Positions 1 to 6,798 are shown, counted from the first letter of the stretch. The stretch is 16,496 nt of DNA from an uncultured Eubacteriales bacterium (GCA_900540635.1 UQGU01000053.1:1-16496); one strand, 5' to 3'. Notes: a model not told the origin generated them from the sequence alone. Numbers and translations are program-made.

Positions 1-2
1 AT

Positions 3-263
3 CCCAACACGACGGTCTCGTTCCGGATGAACAATCTTTCCGGAAGCGCCGCTGATTTGGAGCTCTATGCCTACGGTACAGACGAAAAGCTGGCGGAGGT
101 CGGCAAAGAGCTGTGGACGATCACGGATGAAGCCGGGACTGGCGTGGATACCCTGGCCGACGGCACACTGTATGAACTGCGTGTCAGCGTCCCGGACGGC
201 GGTGCGTTTGACCTGAGCGAGGCGGAAAAGGAGATCAAAATTTCCGTTGTGCTTGCGAAGTAA
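3..263 (+). CDS. C-terminal part of an unidentified protein (runs off left edge)
   Basis: The reading frame is open from the first complete codon at base 3 to a TAA at 261-263, so the Met at 27 is probably internal and this is the last 86 residues of a longer protein. The segment is acidic and alternates short hydrophobic stretches with Gly/Asp turns (LELYAYGTDEKL, LYELRVSVPDGGAF, EIKISVVLAK), which suggests a beta-sandwich such as an extracellular or surface domain. There is no transmembrane helix or sorting signal at the C-terminus. I do not recognise the family. The gene is convergent with the metal-uptake operon, and a hairpin terminator lies 160 bases past its stop. Confidence 0.6.
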   Translation, partial: PNTTVSFRMNNLSGSAADLELYAYGTDEKLAEVGKELWTITDEAGTGVDTLADGTLYELRVSVPDGGAFDLSEAEKEIKISVVLAK

Positions 264-421
264 GACTCAAGTCCACAATTCCTGCCGCAGCCGGATCGCG
301 GAGGCGATGGGAAGATATCTATGCGGGAGTGAATTTGCGCGCTATTCCGCCGAAACGGGGACCAAGTCCCGGATTGATCAGGACGCTGTCCGGCAGCGCT
401 GATTGCGTCCAGCCAGAATGT

Positions 422-457
422 AAAAGCGAACGGATCGTGGATGACCCGTTCGCTTTT
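422..457. terminator. Bidirectional hairpin terminator between convergent genes
   Basis: A perfect 12-bp inverted repeat, AAAAGCGAACGG with CCGTTCGCTTTT, encloses a 12-nt loop. The A-run on one arm and T-run on the other let it work on both strands. It lies past the stop of the left-edge gene and 20 bases past the end of the metal-uptake operon. Its GCGAACGG core recurs in hairpins at 8237-8268 and, with one extra C, 9009-9037. Confidence 0.8.
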
Positions 458-477
458 TGGCTGTATCGCAGGATGTT

Positions 478-1029
478 TCAGATCTCAGCATCCAGCAGCT
501 CTGCCTGGGACAGCCGGCAAAATTCCAGCCCATCCTGGGTGCAGATCTCGAAGGTTCCGGTGACGGTGATGGGGTCTCCCAATTCCGGATAGTCCTCAGG
601 GTAGGCGCGGCTTTCGGCGAGGTCAAAGGGAATTCCCTGGGCGCAGCAGGCGGCGGCGTCCTGGATGATGCAGGCGAAAACCGTGCCGCCGTCCTCCAGG
701 GTACCCTCCTGGGCGTAGAGCTTGCCGGTGCTGAAAATGCCCTGCATCTTTACGGTTTTGCCCACATAGTCCTCGGGGTGTGTAGTCATGTTGAAAACCT
801 CCGCAAAGACCATGGTGCTGCTCATGGCGGTCAGGTCGATGAAGTCTCCGGTGGAAGCGCCCGCGTCATCGGCAGCGGTTTCTTCGGCAGCCGGGGAAGG
901 CAGGGTGCTGCTCTGGGCGGCGGCGGATGGGGAGGTGGGCATCTGGGCTTCCGGCGCTTCGGCGGCCTGACGACTGCAGGCGCTGAGGGCCAGCAGGGCG
1001 GCCAGAAAAAGGGGAAGCATTTTTTTCAT
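478..1029 (-). CDS. Cysteine-containing lipoprotein, last gene of the metal ABC operon
   Basis: A 183-aa lipoprotein. A type II signal peptide ends in lipobox L15-S16-A17-C18, followed by an Ala/Ser/Pro/Glu-rich linker (about 19-60) and a folded domain (about 62-180). The domain has strand-like segments GKTVKMQGIF (90-99) and DPITVTGTFE (152-161), resembling an OB-fold-type barrel (inference). Beyond the lipid Cys it has C120, the pair C128-C129 in AACCAQG, C163 and C171. Its ATG overlaps the permease stop in an ATGA, so it is translationally coupled to a metal transporter. It probably sits on the outer face of the membrane and may bind or hand over metal; that role is inferred from context and cysteines only. 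Its stop is the TGA at 478-480, just before the operon terminator. Confidence 0.75.
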   Translation of the reverse strand: MKKMLPLFLAALLALSACSRQAAEAPEAQMPTSPSAAAQSSTLPSPAAEETAADDAGASTGDFIDLTAMSSTMVFAEVFNMTTHPEDYVGKTVKMQGIFSTGKLYAQEGTLEDGGTVFACIIQDAAACCAQGIPFDLAESRAYPEDYPELGDPITVTGTFEICTQDGLEFCRLSQAELLDAEI

Positions 1030-1880
1030 TTGGTTTTACCTCCAAGGAAACGTCCCAAAAGGGAGAAGATGAGAAACATTCCGATATCCGCGGCCACGAT
1101 GGTGGAGCCCACGGGGGTCCCGGCCAGAATGGCAATCAGGATTCCCAGTACGGCGCAGAATACCGACAGCAGCACCGCGCACACCGTTACCGACCGAAAG
1201 CTCCGGAACAGCTGCATGGCGGACAGGGCGGGGAAGATGATCAGGGCGGAGATCAGCAGAGAGCCCACCAGATTCATGGCCAGAACGATGACAATGGCCA
1301 CCACAACGGCGATGAGCAGGTTGTATAGTTCCACCTGGGTTCCGGCTGCCTTGGCAAAGGCTTCGTCGAAGGTCACGGCAAAGATTTTGTTGTAAAACAG
1401 GAAAAACAGAGCAACCACCAGCGCGGACATTCCCACGCAAAGCCATACCTCGCTCCGGGACAATGTGAGAATGGAGGTGGAGCCGAACAGGGTGCTGCAC
1501 ACATCCCCGGAGAGGTTGGAAGAGGTGGAGAAAAGGTTCATCAGCAGGTAGCCAACGGCCAGCGCGCCTGTGGAAATCATGGCCATTGCCGCGTCGCCTT
1601 GGATTTTGGTATTCTGTCCGGTGCGCAGAAGCAGCACGGCGCTGAGCACCGTTATGACCATGACCAGGGGCATCTCACTGGAAATTTGCAGTACCCCGGC
1701 AATGGCCATGGCCCCGAAGGCTACATGGGAAAGACCGTCGCCAATGAAGGAGAAGCGTTTCAGCACCAGCGTCACCCCCAGCAGGGACGAGCAGAAGGCG
1801 ATCAGCACCCCAACCACCAGCGCGTAGCGGACAAAGGGATAGGTCCAGTACAGGGCGAGTTTTGCAAAAATTGCCGTCAT
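1026..1880 (-). CDS. znuB: Metal-ion ABC transporter permease, ABC-3 (ZnuB/MntC) family
   Basis: A 284-aa polytopic protein with about eight hydrophobic segments, the usual size for ABC-3 metal permeases. The family loop FIGDGLSHVAFGAMA lies at about residues 45-59 and is typical of ZnuB/AdcB/MntB proteins. The polar cytoplasmic segment FDEAFAKAAGTQVELYN (about 171-187) fits the ATPase-coupling loop. It would form the membrane channel that carries a divalent metal (Zn2+ or Mn2+) released by the binding lipoprotein. Its ATG overlaps the ATPase stop (ATGA), and its own TGA overlaps the ATG of the next gene, so it sits in a tightly coupled operon. Zinc against manganese cannot be settled from this subunit, so the symbol is by family only. 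Confidence 0.9.
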   Translation of the reverse strand: MTAIFAKLALYWTYPFVRYALVVGVLIAFCSSLLGVTLVLKRFSFIGDGLSHVAFGAMAIAGVLQISSEMPLVMVITVLSAVLLLRTGQNTKIQGDAAMAMISTGALAVGYLLMNLFSTSSNLSGDVCSTLFGSTSILTLSRSEVWLCVGMSALVVALFFLFYNKIFAVTFDEAFAKAAGTQVELYNLLIAVVVAIVIVLAMNLVGSLLISALIIFPALSAMQLFRSFRSVTVCAVLLSVFCAVLGILIAILAGTPVGSTIVAADIGMFLIFSLLGRFLGGKTK

Positions 1881-2593
1881 AGTGCGCAGCCCCCTTTCCC
1901 GGAGCGGAACAGCTGCCCCTGGGGGCTTTCCAGGTAGGCCTGCTTGGTTCCAAAGAAAACTGCGTCGCCGATGTGCAGAATGTGGCTTGCGTATCGAAGG
2001 GCTGCGGCAATATCGTGGGAGATCATGAGAATGGTGATGCCGTCCTCCCGGTTGAGCTGTTCGATGAGACCGTATAGCTCCGCCGTGACCTTGGGGTCAA
2101 GGCCGGAAACCGGCTCATCCAGAAGCAGCATTTTCCGGGTCGCGCACAGAGCCCGGGCCAGCAGCACCCGCTGCTGCTGACCGCCGGAGAGCTCCCGATA
2201 GCACCGCCCCGCAAGCGTATCCAGCTGCATTTTGCGGATATTCTCCGCCGCAAGGCGTTTTTCCGCCCTGTTATAAAAGGGCCGCAGGCCGCAGCGGCTC
2301 TGGCAGCCGGAGAGAACGATCTCCCTTACAGAGGCCGGGAAGTCCCGCTGCACCTGGGTCTGCTGGGGCAGATAGCCGATTTCGTTTCGTTGCAAGCCAT
2401 CGCCGGTGAGAATGCTGCCGCCGATTGGGGGCTGTAGGCCGAGAAGGGTTTTCATAAGGGTGGTTTTGCCGGAGCCGTTTTCGCCGACAATGCAGAGGTA
2501 GTCGCCTGCAAAAATTTCAAAGCTGAGATTTTGCAGAACGGGCTTTCCCTCGTAGCCGACGCTGAGATTTTGACAGGAAAGCAGCGCCATCAT
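1877..2593 (-). CDS. znuC: Metal-ion ABC transporter ATP-binding protein (ZnuC-like)
   Basis: A 238-aa ABC ATPase with every catalytic motif: Walker A GENGSGKTT at 37-45, Q-loop Q77 in YLPQQTQ, signature LSGGQQQR at 135-142, Walker B MLLLDEP at 155-161, D-loop GLD at 164-166 and the switch His193 in ISHD. Size and the PQQTQVQRDFPASVREIV segment match the metal-transport (ZnuC/AdcC/MntB) branch. It powers the permease encoded next. The start is an ATGATG: the first ATG overlaps the TGA of the binding-protein gene, and the second is three bases on, so the exact N-terminus is uncertain by one residue. Confidence 0.92.
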   Translation of the reverse strand: MMALLSCQNLSVGYEGKPVLQNLSFEIFAGDYLCIVGENGSGKTTLMKTLLGLQPPIGGSILTGDGLQRNEIGYLPQQTQVQRDFPASVREIVLSGCQSRCGLRPFYNRAEKRLAAENIRKMQLDTLAGRCYRELSGGQQQRVLLARALCATRKMLLLDEPVSGLDPKVTAELYGLIEQLNREDGITILMISHDIAAALRYASHILHIGDAVFFGTKQAYLESPQGQLFRSGKGGCAL

Positions 2594-3570
2594 TCCGCCT
2601 CCTGTCCCAGGGCCTTTTTCAGCACGGAAAGGTTTTTCTCCATAATGGAGAGGTAGCTTACGCCGCTTGACGCGTCGTTTGCGGTGACGGCCTGCATGGA
2701 GTCCACGGTCAAAATCTGCTGATTTTTCTGGGCGGTATTCTGCACGATGGTTTCGGCAATCTTGTGCTGGGTGCCCTCTATGGTCAGCACGCAGGGCAGC
2801 CCCAGCGCGTCCATCTTCCCGGCAAGGAAGGAGACGGTCTCAAAGCTGGCCTCTGTTTCGGCAGAGCAGCCCGGGAAAGCGGCATAGTAGTCGAGCCCGT
2901 AGTCATCCGCCAGATAGCGGAAGGGGAAGCGGTCACCGAAGAGAAGGGTTTTGTACTTCCCACTGTCCACAGCCGCCCGGTATTCGCCGTCCAGGGCGGA
3001 GAGCTTTTCCGCGTAGGCTGCGGCGTTTGCAGCGTAGGTATCCTTCCGGGCCGGGTCGGTTTCCTGCAGGGCCTCGGAAATGGCGGCCACCAGCACCTGG
3101 GCATTTTTCAGAGACAGCCAGATGTGCTCGTCATACTCCGCCTCTTCCTCGTGGTCATGTTCCTCCTCCTGCATACCCGCTACGGTTTCTTCCGCCTTTG
3201 CGGAATCGCCCAGCACGTCCAGAAGCTGGATGACCTTCCGCTCCTTGTTGGGCGCATTTTTCAGAGCGTCATCCACCCAGCCGTCGGACTCGCCGCCGAC
3301 ATAGAGAAAGAGGTCGCAATCGGAAATTTTAACAATATCATCAACGGTTGGCTGATAGCTGTGCAGATCAACGCCGCTGTCCAGCAGCATGGTTATTTCG
3401 GCGTTCTCAGCCGTGTCACCGAGGATTTCTTTGACCCAATCGTACTCCGGGAAAATGGTGGTGACAATGCTTAGTTTATCGGTCTTATTGGTATTATTCT
3501 GCTGCCCGCAGCCTGCCAGCAGACCAACAATTATCGCCAAAGCAAGCAGCAGGGAAATTCTGTTTTTCAT
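2590..3570 (-). CDS. znuA: Metal-ion ABC transporter substrate-binding lipoprotein (ZnuA/AdcA family)
   Basis: A 326-aa lipoprotein counted from the ATG at 3570. This start is chosen over the upstream one at 3618 because a GGAGGA site at 3586-3581 precedes it and a signal peptide with lipobox L18-A19-G20-C21 follows at once. Cluster A-1 family features: H70 in GVDLHSYQPT and H149 in DEHIWLS are metal ligands, with a short acidic/His loop between them (EEEHDHEEE, about 135-143). The third family His is missing: the aligned segment reads GDRFPFRYLADDYGL (212-226), with Arg214 where HxAFxY proteins have His. The loop is much shorter than in ZnuA proteins that buffer zinc. It delivers Zn2+ or Mn2+ to the adjacent permease and is coupled to the ATPase gene by ATGA. 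Confidence 0.9.
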   Translation of the reverse strand: MKNRISLLLALAIIVGLLAGCGQQNNTNKTDKLSIVTTIFPEYDWVKEILGDTAENAEITMLLDSGVDLHSYQPTVDDIVKISDCDLFLYVGGESDGWVDDALKNAPNKERKVIQLLDVLGDSAKAEETVAGMQEEEHDHEEEAEYDEHIWLSLKNAQVLVAAISEALQETDPARKDTYAANAAAYAEKLSALDGEYRAAVDSGKYKTLLFGDRFPFRYLADDYGLDYYAAFPGCSAETEASFETVSFLAGKMDALGLPCVLTIEGTQHKIAETIVQNTAQKNQQILTVDSMQAVTANDASSGVSYLSIMEKNLSVLKKALGQEAE

Positions 3571-3621
3571 AGGGAAATAATCCTCCAGATTAAAATAAGA
3601 GCTTAAAATTGGGCGCAAAAA

Positions 3622-3682
3622 TACAAGGGTGACGGCAGCACCGCAAAAGCCTATCCGAAAACAGATAGACTACACCCTTGTA
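3622..3682 (-). terminator. Branched hairpin with U-run inside the metal operon (attenuator or internal terminator)
   Basis: On the minus strand a perfect 10-bp stem (TACAAGGGTG with CACCCTTGTA) closes a 41-nt interior. The interior holds a second perfect 5-bp hairpin, CTATC/GATAG, and a possible 3-bp CGG/CCG hairpin. The closing stem runs straight into TTTTT. It lies between the first small gene and the znuA ribosome site. It could reduce transcription past the first gene, mark an RNA-processing end, or be a regulated attenuator. I could not match it to a riboswitch class I know. Confidence 0.55.
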
Positions 3683-3694
3683 AAAAGCACCTAT

Positions 3695-3991
3695 TTAATT
3701 GGAGAGCTTGACCTTGAGCGCTGCAAGCGTAAAAGAGGGAATAACATCAACCCAGGCTGAAATGTAGTCATACAGCGCACGCCGGATCGCAGCAGCAAAA
3801 ACCAGAGCGCACAGCGCCGGAGCAAAGCCCTTCAGCACATGCTGGTAGATACCCATCTGAAGGCAGACGGGGCAGCCCTCGCCGATGCAGTCATGACCGG
3901 CTTCCTCAATGAGAAAAAGGGCGGCGCCCAGCAGAACCAAAAGCATGGCCGCGGCAATCAACGCCGCCGCGATCCGTTTTTGCTTTGCCAT
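3695..3991 (-). CDS. Small two-helix membrane protein with HDC-x4-C-x2-C motif, first gene of the metal operon
   Basis: A 98-aa protein from the ATG at 3991, preceded by AAAGGGGG (4006-3999) at about 7-nt spacing. The in-frame start 27 codons upstream has no such site and would run into the promoter. Residues 7-28 form a hydrophobic helix. They are followed by H33-D34-C35-IGEG-C40-PV-C43, a compact His/Cys cluster able to bind a metal or form disulfides, and a second helix at about 55-70. The C-terminal third (73-98) is amphipathic. It is the promoter-proximal gene of the zinc/manganese-type uptake operon, so an accessory role in metal capture or sensing is plausible. No biochemical function is known to me, and automated names for such proteins should be treated with caution. 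Confidence 0.75.
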   Translation of the reverse strand: MAKQKRIAAALIAAAMLLVLLGAALFLIEEAGHDCIGEGCPVCLQMGIYQHVLKGFAPALCALVFAAAIRRALYDYISAWVDVIPSFTLAALKVKLSN

Positions 3992-4025
3992 ATCGGCGCC
4001 CCCTTTCGAAACCGGAATTGGGGTT

Positions 4026-4054
4026 AGTATATTGGATTTGCGAAAGAATGTCAA
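4026..4054 (-). promoter_or_regulatory. Sigma-A promoter of the metal-uptake operon
   Basis: Minus-strand -35 TTGACA (4054-4049, full consensus), a 17-bp spacer, and -10 TATACT (4031-4026, five of six). Transcription should begin near 4019, giving a leader of about 28 nt before the ATG at 3991. This is the closest match to consensus in the window, which suits a strong promoter held down by a repressor. Confidence 0.85.
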
Positions 4055-4070
4055 TACAAGAGCCAAAAGC

Positions 4071-4086
4071 AAATTGTAAACAATTT
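4071..4086. promoter_or_regulatory. Palindrome upstream of the metal-operon promoter, candidate operator
   Basis: AAATTGT and ACAATTT form a perfect 7-2-7 inverted repeat 17 bases upstream of the -35 box and five bases past the stop of the preceding gene. The position suits an operator for a metal regulator, but the sequence does not match the Zur, AdcR or MntR consensus I know. A 2-nt loop makes it a poor RNA hairpin, so a DNA site is likelier than a terminator. Confidence 0.3.
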
Positions 4087-4090
4087 TTCC

Positions 4091-6160
4091 TCATTCGCCG
4101 GAATACACCAGATCAGCGCGCATATCCAGTTCCAGGGGTACGTATTTTGCCTGAATGGCCTCATACTCCGCCTGGGTGATGGGCCGCAGGGTGGCGTCCT
4201 GGCCGTCCGGGCTGCAGAACCAGGGGCTTTCCGCGTTTTTCCCCGTATCATGGCGCAGGTAGTCCACAAGGATCGCATCTCCGTGTTCAACCTTGTAGAA
4301 GCCGGTGGCGCTGTTTCCGTCCAGATACTGTCGGGTGCAGGCAAAGCCGCCCTGGATAATGCTTATGTTTCTGCCGCATTCCAGAAGCTTTACCTGCCCG
4401 TCTTTCATGGCCAGCAGACCGTTCCAGTCTTTGTGGCTTAAGAAAAACTCGTCCTGACCGTCGCCGTCCAGATCGATCAGGCAATAGTGCCAGTCCTGTG
4501 CGTCAGCAAGGCCCGAACGGCGGGGGAGCAGGGCATCAAAGCTTGTGTAGACGGTGTCCTCGCCTACGTTGCTTGCTGAAGAAGCATCCAGGGGGTACTG
4601 AGAAATGGGCGTGAGCGTTACGGGAACCCGGGTATAAGACCGGATGATTGCGTTGAATTCCTCCTGCGTGATTGGAATTGCGTTGGAACCGGGCCCGTCT
4701 TCGTACAGGTTCCAGGGGTGCTCCCGGTAATATTCAATGGTGGAATAAAAGACGCACTTGTCCCAGACATATTCCCCGTTTTCCGGCCTTGCAAAATGAT
4801 AGGCGGTGGAATCCTGAGCCACAAACACGTAGGCAAGAACATTGTCTTGACAGAGGTACATATAGGATGGGTGGAGGGAATAGTCAGAGGCTATGTCGGA
4901 AAGATAGCGGTTGGATTCCAGAAAGGCCCCATAGTACATGACCGTGGGCGGCATGATCCTCTGCGTTCCGTCCTCCGTCTTGCAGTAGGCCTCCTGAATA
5001 TACCCGTTTTCTCCGAGCAGCAGCTCCTCCACACCGTCTCCGTTCAGGTCCGCCAGGCAAAAGCCCAGCTGGTTCGGATGGGTGCTGATGGTTAACCAGT
5101 CTTTGATTCGGGAATCGTAGCCCAGCTCCGCATAACCGTGGAGGCGTTTCTGGTACTGCTCTGCCCACGCTTTGTCATAGGCGGCCTGCCGGGCGTCCGT
5201 CTGCGCCAGCGCTTCCGGAGAGACCTCCTGAGGCTGCACGGTGAAGTCGAAGGCCTCGGCGTAGCTTTCCAGGGCCTCCTTTGTCCAGGTCCGGTCGTAT
5301 TCCGTCAGATTTAGGTGGATCATATAGTCGCCCCCGTCTGCAAAGAGGGAAGCGCCGCTGACCCAGGTGCCATCTTCCGTTCCCTCTACGGAAACGATCA
5401 ATACATCCGCGCCGTAGGAAGTCCTGTAGTTCCACTCCGTGAAATTCTCCTTCGGAATCATGGAATACACGTCGTTGAAGCTGTCCTTTCGAAAGGCGGA
5501 AAAGCTGAGCACCTCGCCATAGGGCCAGACGGCATCCGGCCCTGTCAGGGTCACGGTCCCTTCCGCGGTGAAGGAGCCGTCCGCGTAGTACCGAAAGGCA
5601 AGGTCCGTTTCTGCCGGAACGCGGAGGATGCCCCGGATGCCCAGGGCCTGGCAGGCTGCCTCCGGATCGGGGTCACGGTGCATTTTTCCCAGCAGATTCA
5701 GGTGGTATTTGGCACAGATTTCGTCCAGCTTATCCTTCATGGCCCGGGTGTAGAGCAGGTAGGCTTCGTATTCCTCTCCAAAGTCCTCGGAGAAGGCCTC
5801 TTCGGAATGGTAAATTTCATCGTTGGGGTCATAGGTTTCCAGCCATTCGTGCCATTCCTTCTGTGCCAGATATCCCGGGGTTCCCTCTACACCTTGCAAG
5901 GACAGCTTGAACCAGGTTCCGGTGCTTCCATTGGTGCCTGCTCGCTGGGCCTCACCAAAGGCCATATCCTGCAGATGGAGTACATAGAGGGTGGCGCACC
6001 CTACCAAAAGCAGAGCCAGGGCAACGATTGCCGCAATCAGCCACAATCTTTTCCTGGGAAGCTGCCGCTGTTTCGGCGTTGCCCGGCGGAAGGCTGCCGT
6101 GTCAACGATGTAGCGGTCCCGCACATCGTTGAGCCCTGTGAGAATATCCATTGCGTTCAT
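4091..6160 (-). CDS. Single-pass membrane partner of an ECF sigma factor, with two DxDGDG-type loops
   Basis: A 689-aa protein whose ATG overlaps the sigma-factor TGA (ATGA), so it is translationally coupled to it. The layout is a basic cytoplasmic N-terminus (1-37), one membrane helix (about 38-61) and a long extracytoplasmic part. The N-terminus (LLGLNDVRDRY-like, MDILTGLNDVRDRYIV) resembles the start of membrane proteins that pair with sigma factors in Clostridia. The zinc-type HxxxCxxC anti-sigma motif is absent, so an anti-sigma role is inferred from gene order. Residues 215-280 resemble the remnant at 8303-8629. Two calcium-loop-like segments, DLNGDGVEELLLG (371-383) and DLDGDGQDEFFLS (563-575), are of the FG-GAP/EF-hand-like kind. 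An alternative start is Met4. No terminator is seen between its stop and the metal-operon promoter. Confidence 0.8.
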   Translation of the reverse strand: MNAMDILTGLNDVRDRYIVDTAAFRRATPKQRQLPRKRLWLIAAIVALALLLVGCATLYVLHLQDMAFGEAQRAGTNGSTGTWFKLSLQGVEGTPGYLAQKEWHEWLETYDPNDEIYHSEEAFSEDFGEEYEAYLLYTRAMKDKLDEICAKYHLNLLGKMHRDPDPEAACQALGIRGILRVPAETDLAFRYYADGSFTAEGTVTLTGPDAVWPYGEVLSFSAFRKDSFNDVYSMIPKENFTEWNYRTSYGADVLIVSVEGTEDGTWVSGASLFADGGDYMIHLNLTEYDRTWTKEALESYAEAFDFTVQPQEVSPEALAQTDARQAAYDKAWAEQYQKRLHGYAELGYDSRIKDWLTISTHPNQLGFCLADLNGDGVEELLLGENGYIQEAYCKTEDGTQRIMPPTVMYYGAFLESNRYLSDIASDYSLHPSYMYLCQDNVLAYVFVAQDSTAYHFARPENGEYVWDKCVFYSTIEYYREHPWNLYEDGPGSNAIPITQEEFNAIIRSYTRVPVTLTPISQYPLDASSASNVGEDTVYTSFDALLPRRSGLADAQDWHYCLIDLDGDGQDEFFLSHKDWNGLLAMKDGQVKLLECGRNISIIQGGFACTRQYLDGNSATGFYKVEHGDAILVDYLRHDTGKNAESPWFCSPDGQDATLRPITQAEYEAIQAKYVPLELDMRADLVYSGE

Positions 6161-6711
6161 ACGTACCCCTCCTCGCTGAGCCGTTTCCGAAGCTTTCCTC
6201 TGGTCCTGTGGAGCATGGAAGTCACCTTGCTCTGGGTGAAGCCGGTGGTATGGACAATGGCCTCAATGGAATCCAAATACCAGTACCGGCACAGGAACAC
6301 ATGGCGCTCCGTTTCGGGCAGGTTTTCCAGAAAATCATTCAGAATCCGGGCAAGCTCCCGCTGGGTGATTTCCGCCTCCATATCCGAAGAAGCCGTGCAT
6401 TCCCCCAACTCTTCCAAGGCCAGGACCGTTTCCTTTCCGCCCCGCTTTTGGGCGTTTAATCTGCGCCAGCGGTCTATGGAGATGTGGCGGGTGATTTTTC
6501 CCAGAAACGCATTCAGAAAATTGGGCTTTCTGGGCGGAATCAGATTCCAGGCCGCAAGATAGGTGTCGCTGACGCTTTCCTCCGAATCCTCTTTGGAAGA
6601 GAGAATGTTGTAGGCAATGCTGTAGCAGTAGCCGCCGTACTTCCTGTCCGTCTCTGCAATGGCCTGCTCCGAACGGGCAAAGAAGAGGTCGAGAATTCCT
6701 TGATCCTCCAT
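6157..6711 (-). CDS. ECF-type RNA polymerase sigma factor (intact copy 1)
   Basis: A 184-aa sigma-70 family protein of extracytoplasmic-function type. Region 2 (about 22-86) contains SDTYLAAWNLIPP and the DNA-melting/-10 segment FLGKITRHISIDRWRR. After a linker (90-118), region 4 (about 125-182) holds LPETERHVFLCRYWYLDSIEA and the helix-turn-helix SKVTSMLHRTRGKLRKRL. It redirects polymerase to its own promoters when freed from a membrane partner, here the overlapping downstream gene. The ATG at 6711 has an exceptionally strong ribosome site. It is clearly paralogous to the proteins at 8864 and 11711 (shared FAR-EQA-TD-KYG-YC). Confidence 0.93.
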   Translation of the reverse strand: MEDQGILDLFFARSEQAIAETDRKYGGYCYSIAYNILSSKEDSEESVSDTYLAAWNLIPPRKPNFLNAFLGKITRHISIDRWRRLNAQKRGGKETVLALEELGECTASSDMEAEITQRELARILNDFLENLPETERHVFLCRYWYLDSIEAIVHTTGFTQSKVTSMLHRTRGKLRKRLSEEGYV

Positions 6712-6713
6712 GG

Positions 6714-6724
6714 GATCACCTCCT
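6714..6724 (-). promoter_or_regulatory. Full-length anti-SD match before sigma factor copy 1
   Basis: AGGAGGTGATC on the minus strand is complementary over 11 consecutive bases to the usual 3' end of bacterial 16S rRNA. The sites of the two paralogous sigma genes match over only 5-7 bases. It fixes the start at 6711. Confidence 0.7.
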
Positions 6725-6739
6725 GTGGTTTGTCTTTCA

Positions 6740-6752
6740 CCTATATAGGCGT
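6740..6752 (-). promoter_or_regulatory. Second conserved box in the sigma copy 1 leader
   Basis: Minus strand ACGCCTATATAGG, containing the perfect palindrome CCTATATAGG (6740-6749). Related boxes lie at 8891-8904 and 11747-11760, at similar distances upstream of the other two sigma genes, each preceded by a run of C. It could be an ECF-dependent promoter element or a leader regulatory site (inference). Confidence 0.35.
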
Positions 6753-6798
6753 AAAAGGGGAGGGGAATATTGCATGGGGAGAAGCTGGTTTTGAAAAT

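Noticed and set aside
457..1395. 312-codon plus-strand open frame
   Set aside because: It is antisense to the lipoprotein and permease genes, which have clear motifs; GC-rich codons leave such shadows open. No ribosome site.
3622..3682. Manganese (yybP-ykoY) or NiCo riboswitch
   Set aside because: The size fits poorly and I do not see the conserved loop sequences of either class; kept only as an unclassified hairpin.
4091..6160. Classical zinc anti-sigma factor
   Set aside because: No HxxxCxxC motif in the cytoplasmic N-terminus of this or the 608-aa partner; the anti-sigma role is left as inference.
5315..6562. 415-codon plus-strand open frame
   Set aside because: Antisense to sigma copy 1 and its partner; no recognisable domain, and it spans two genes.
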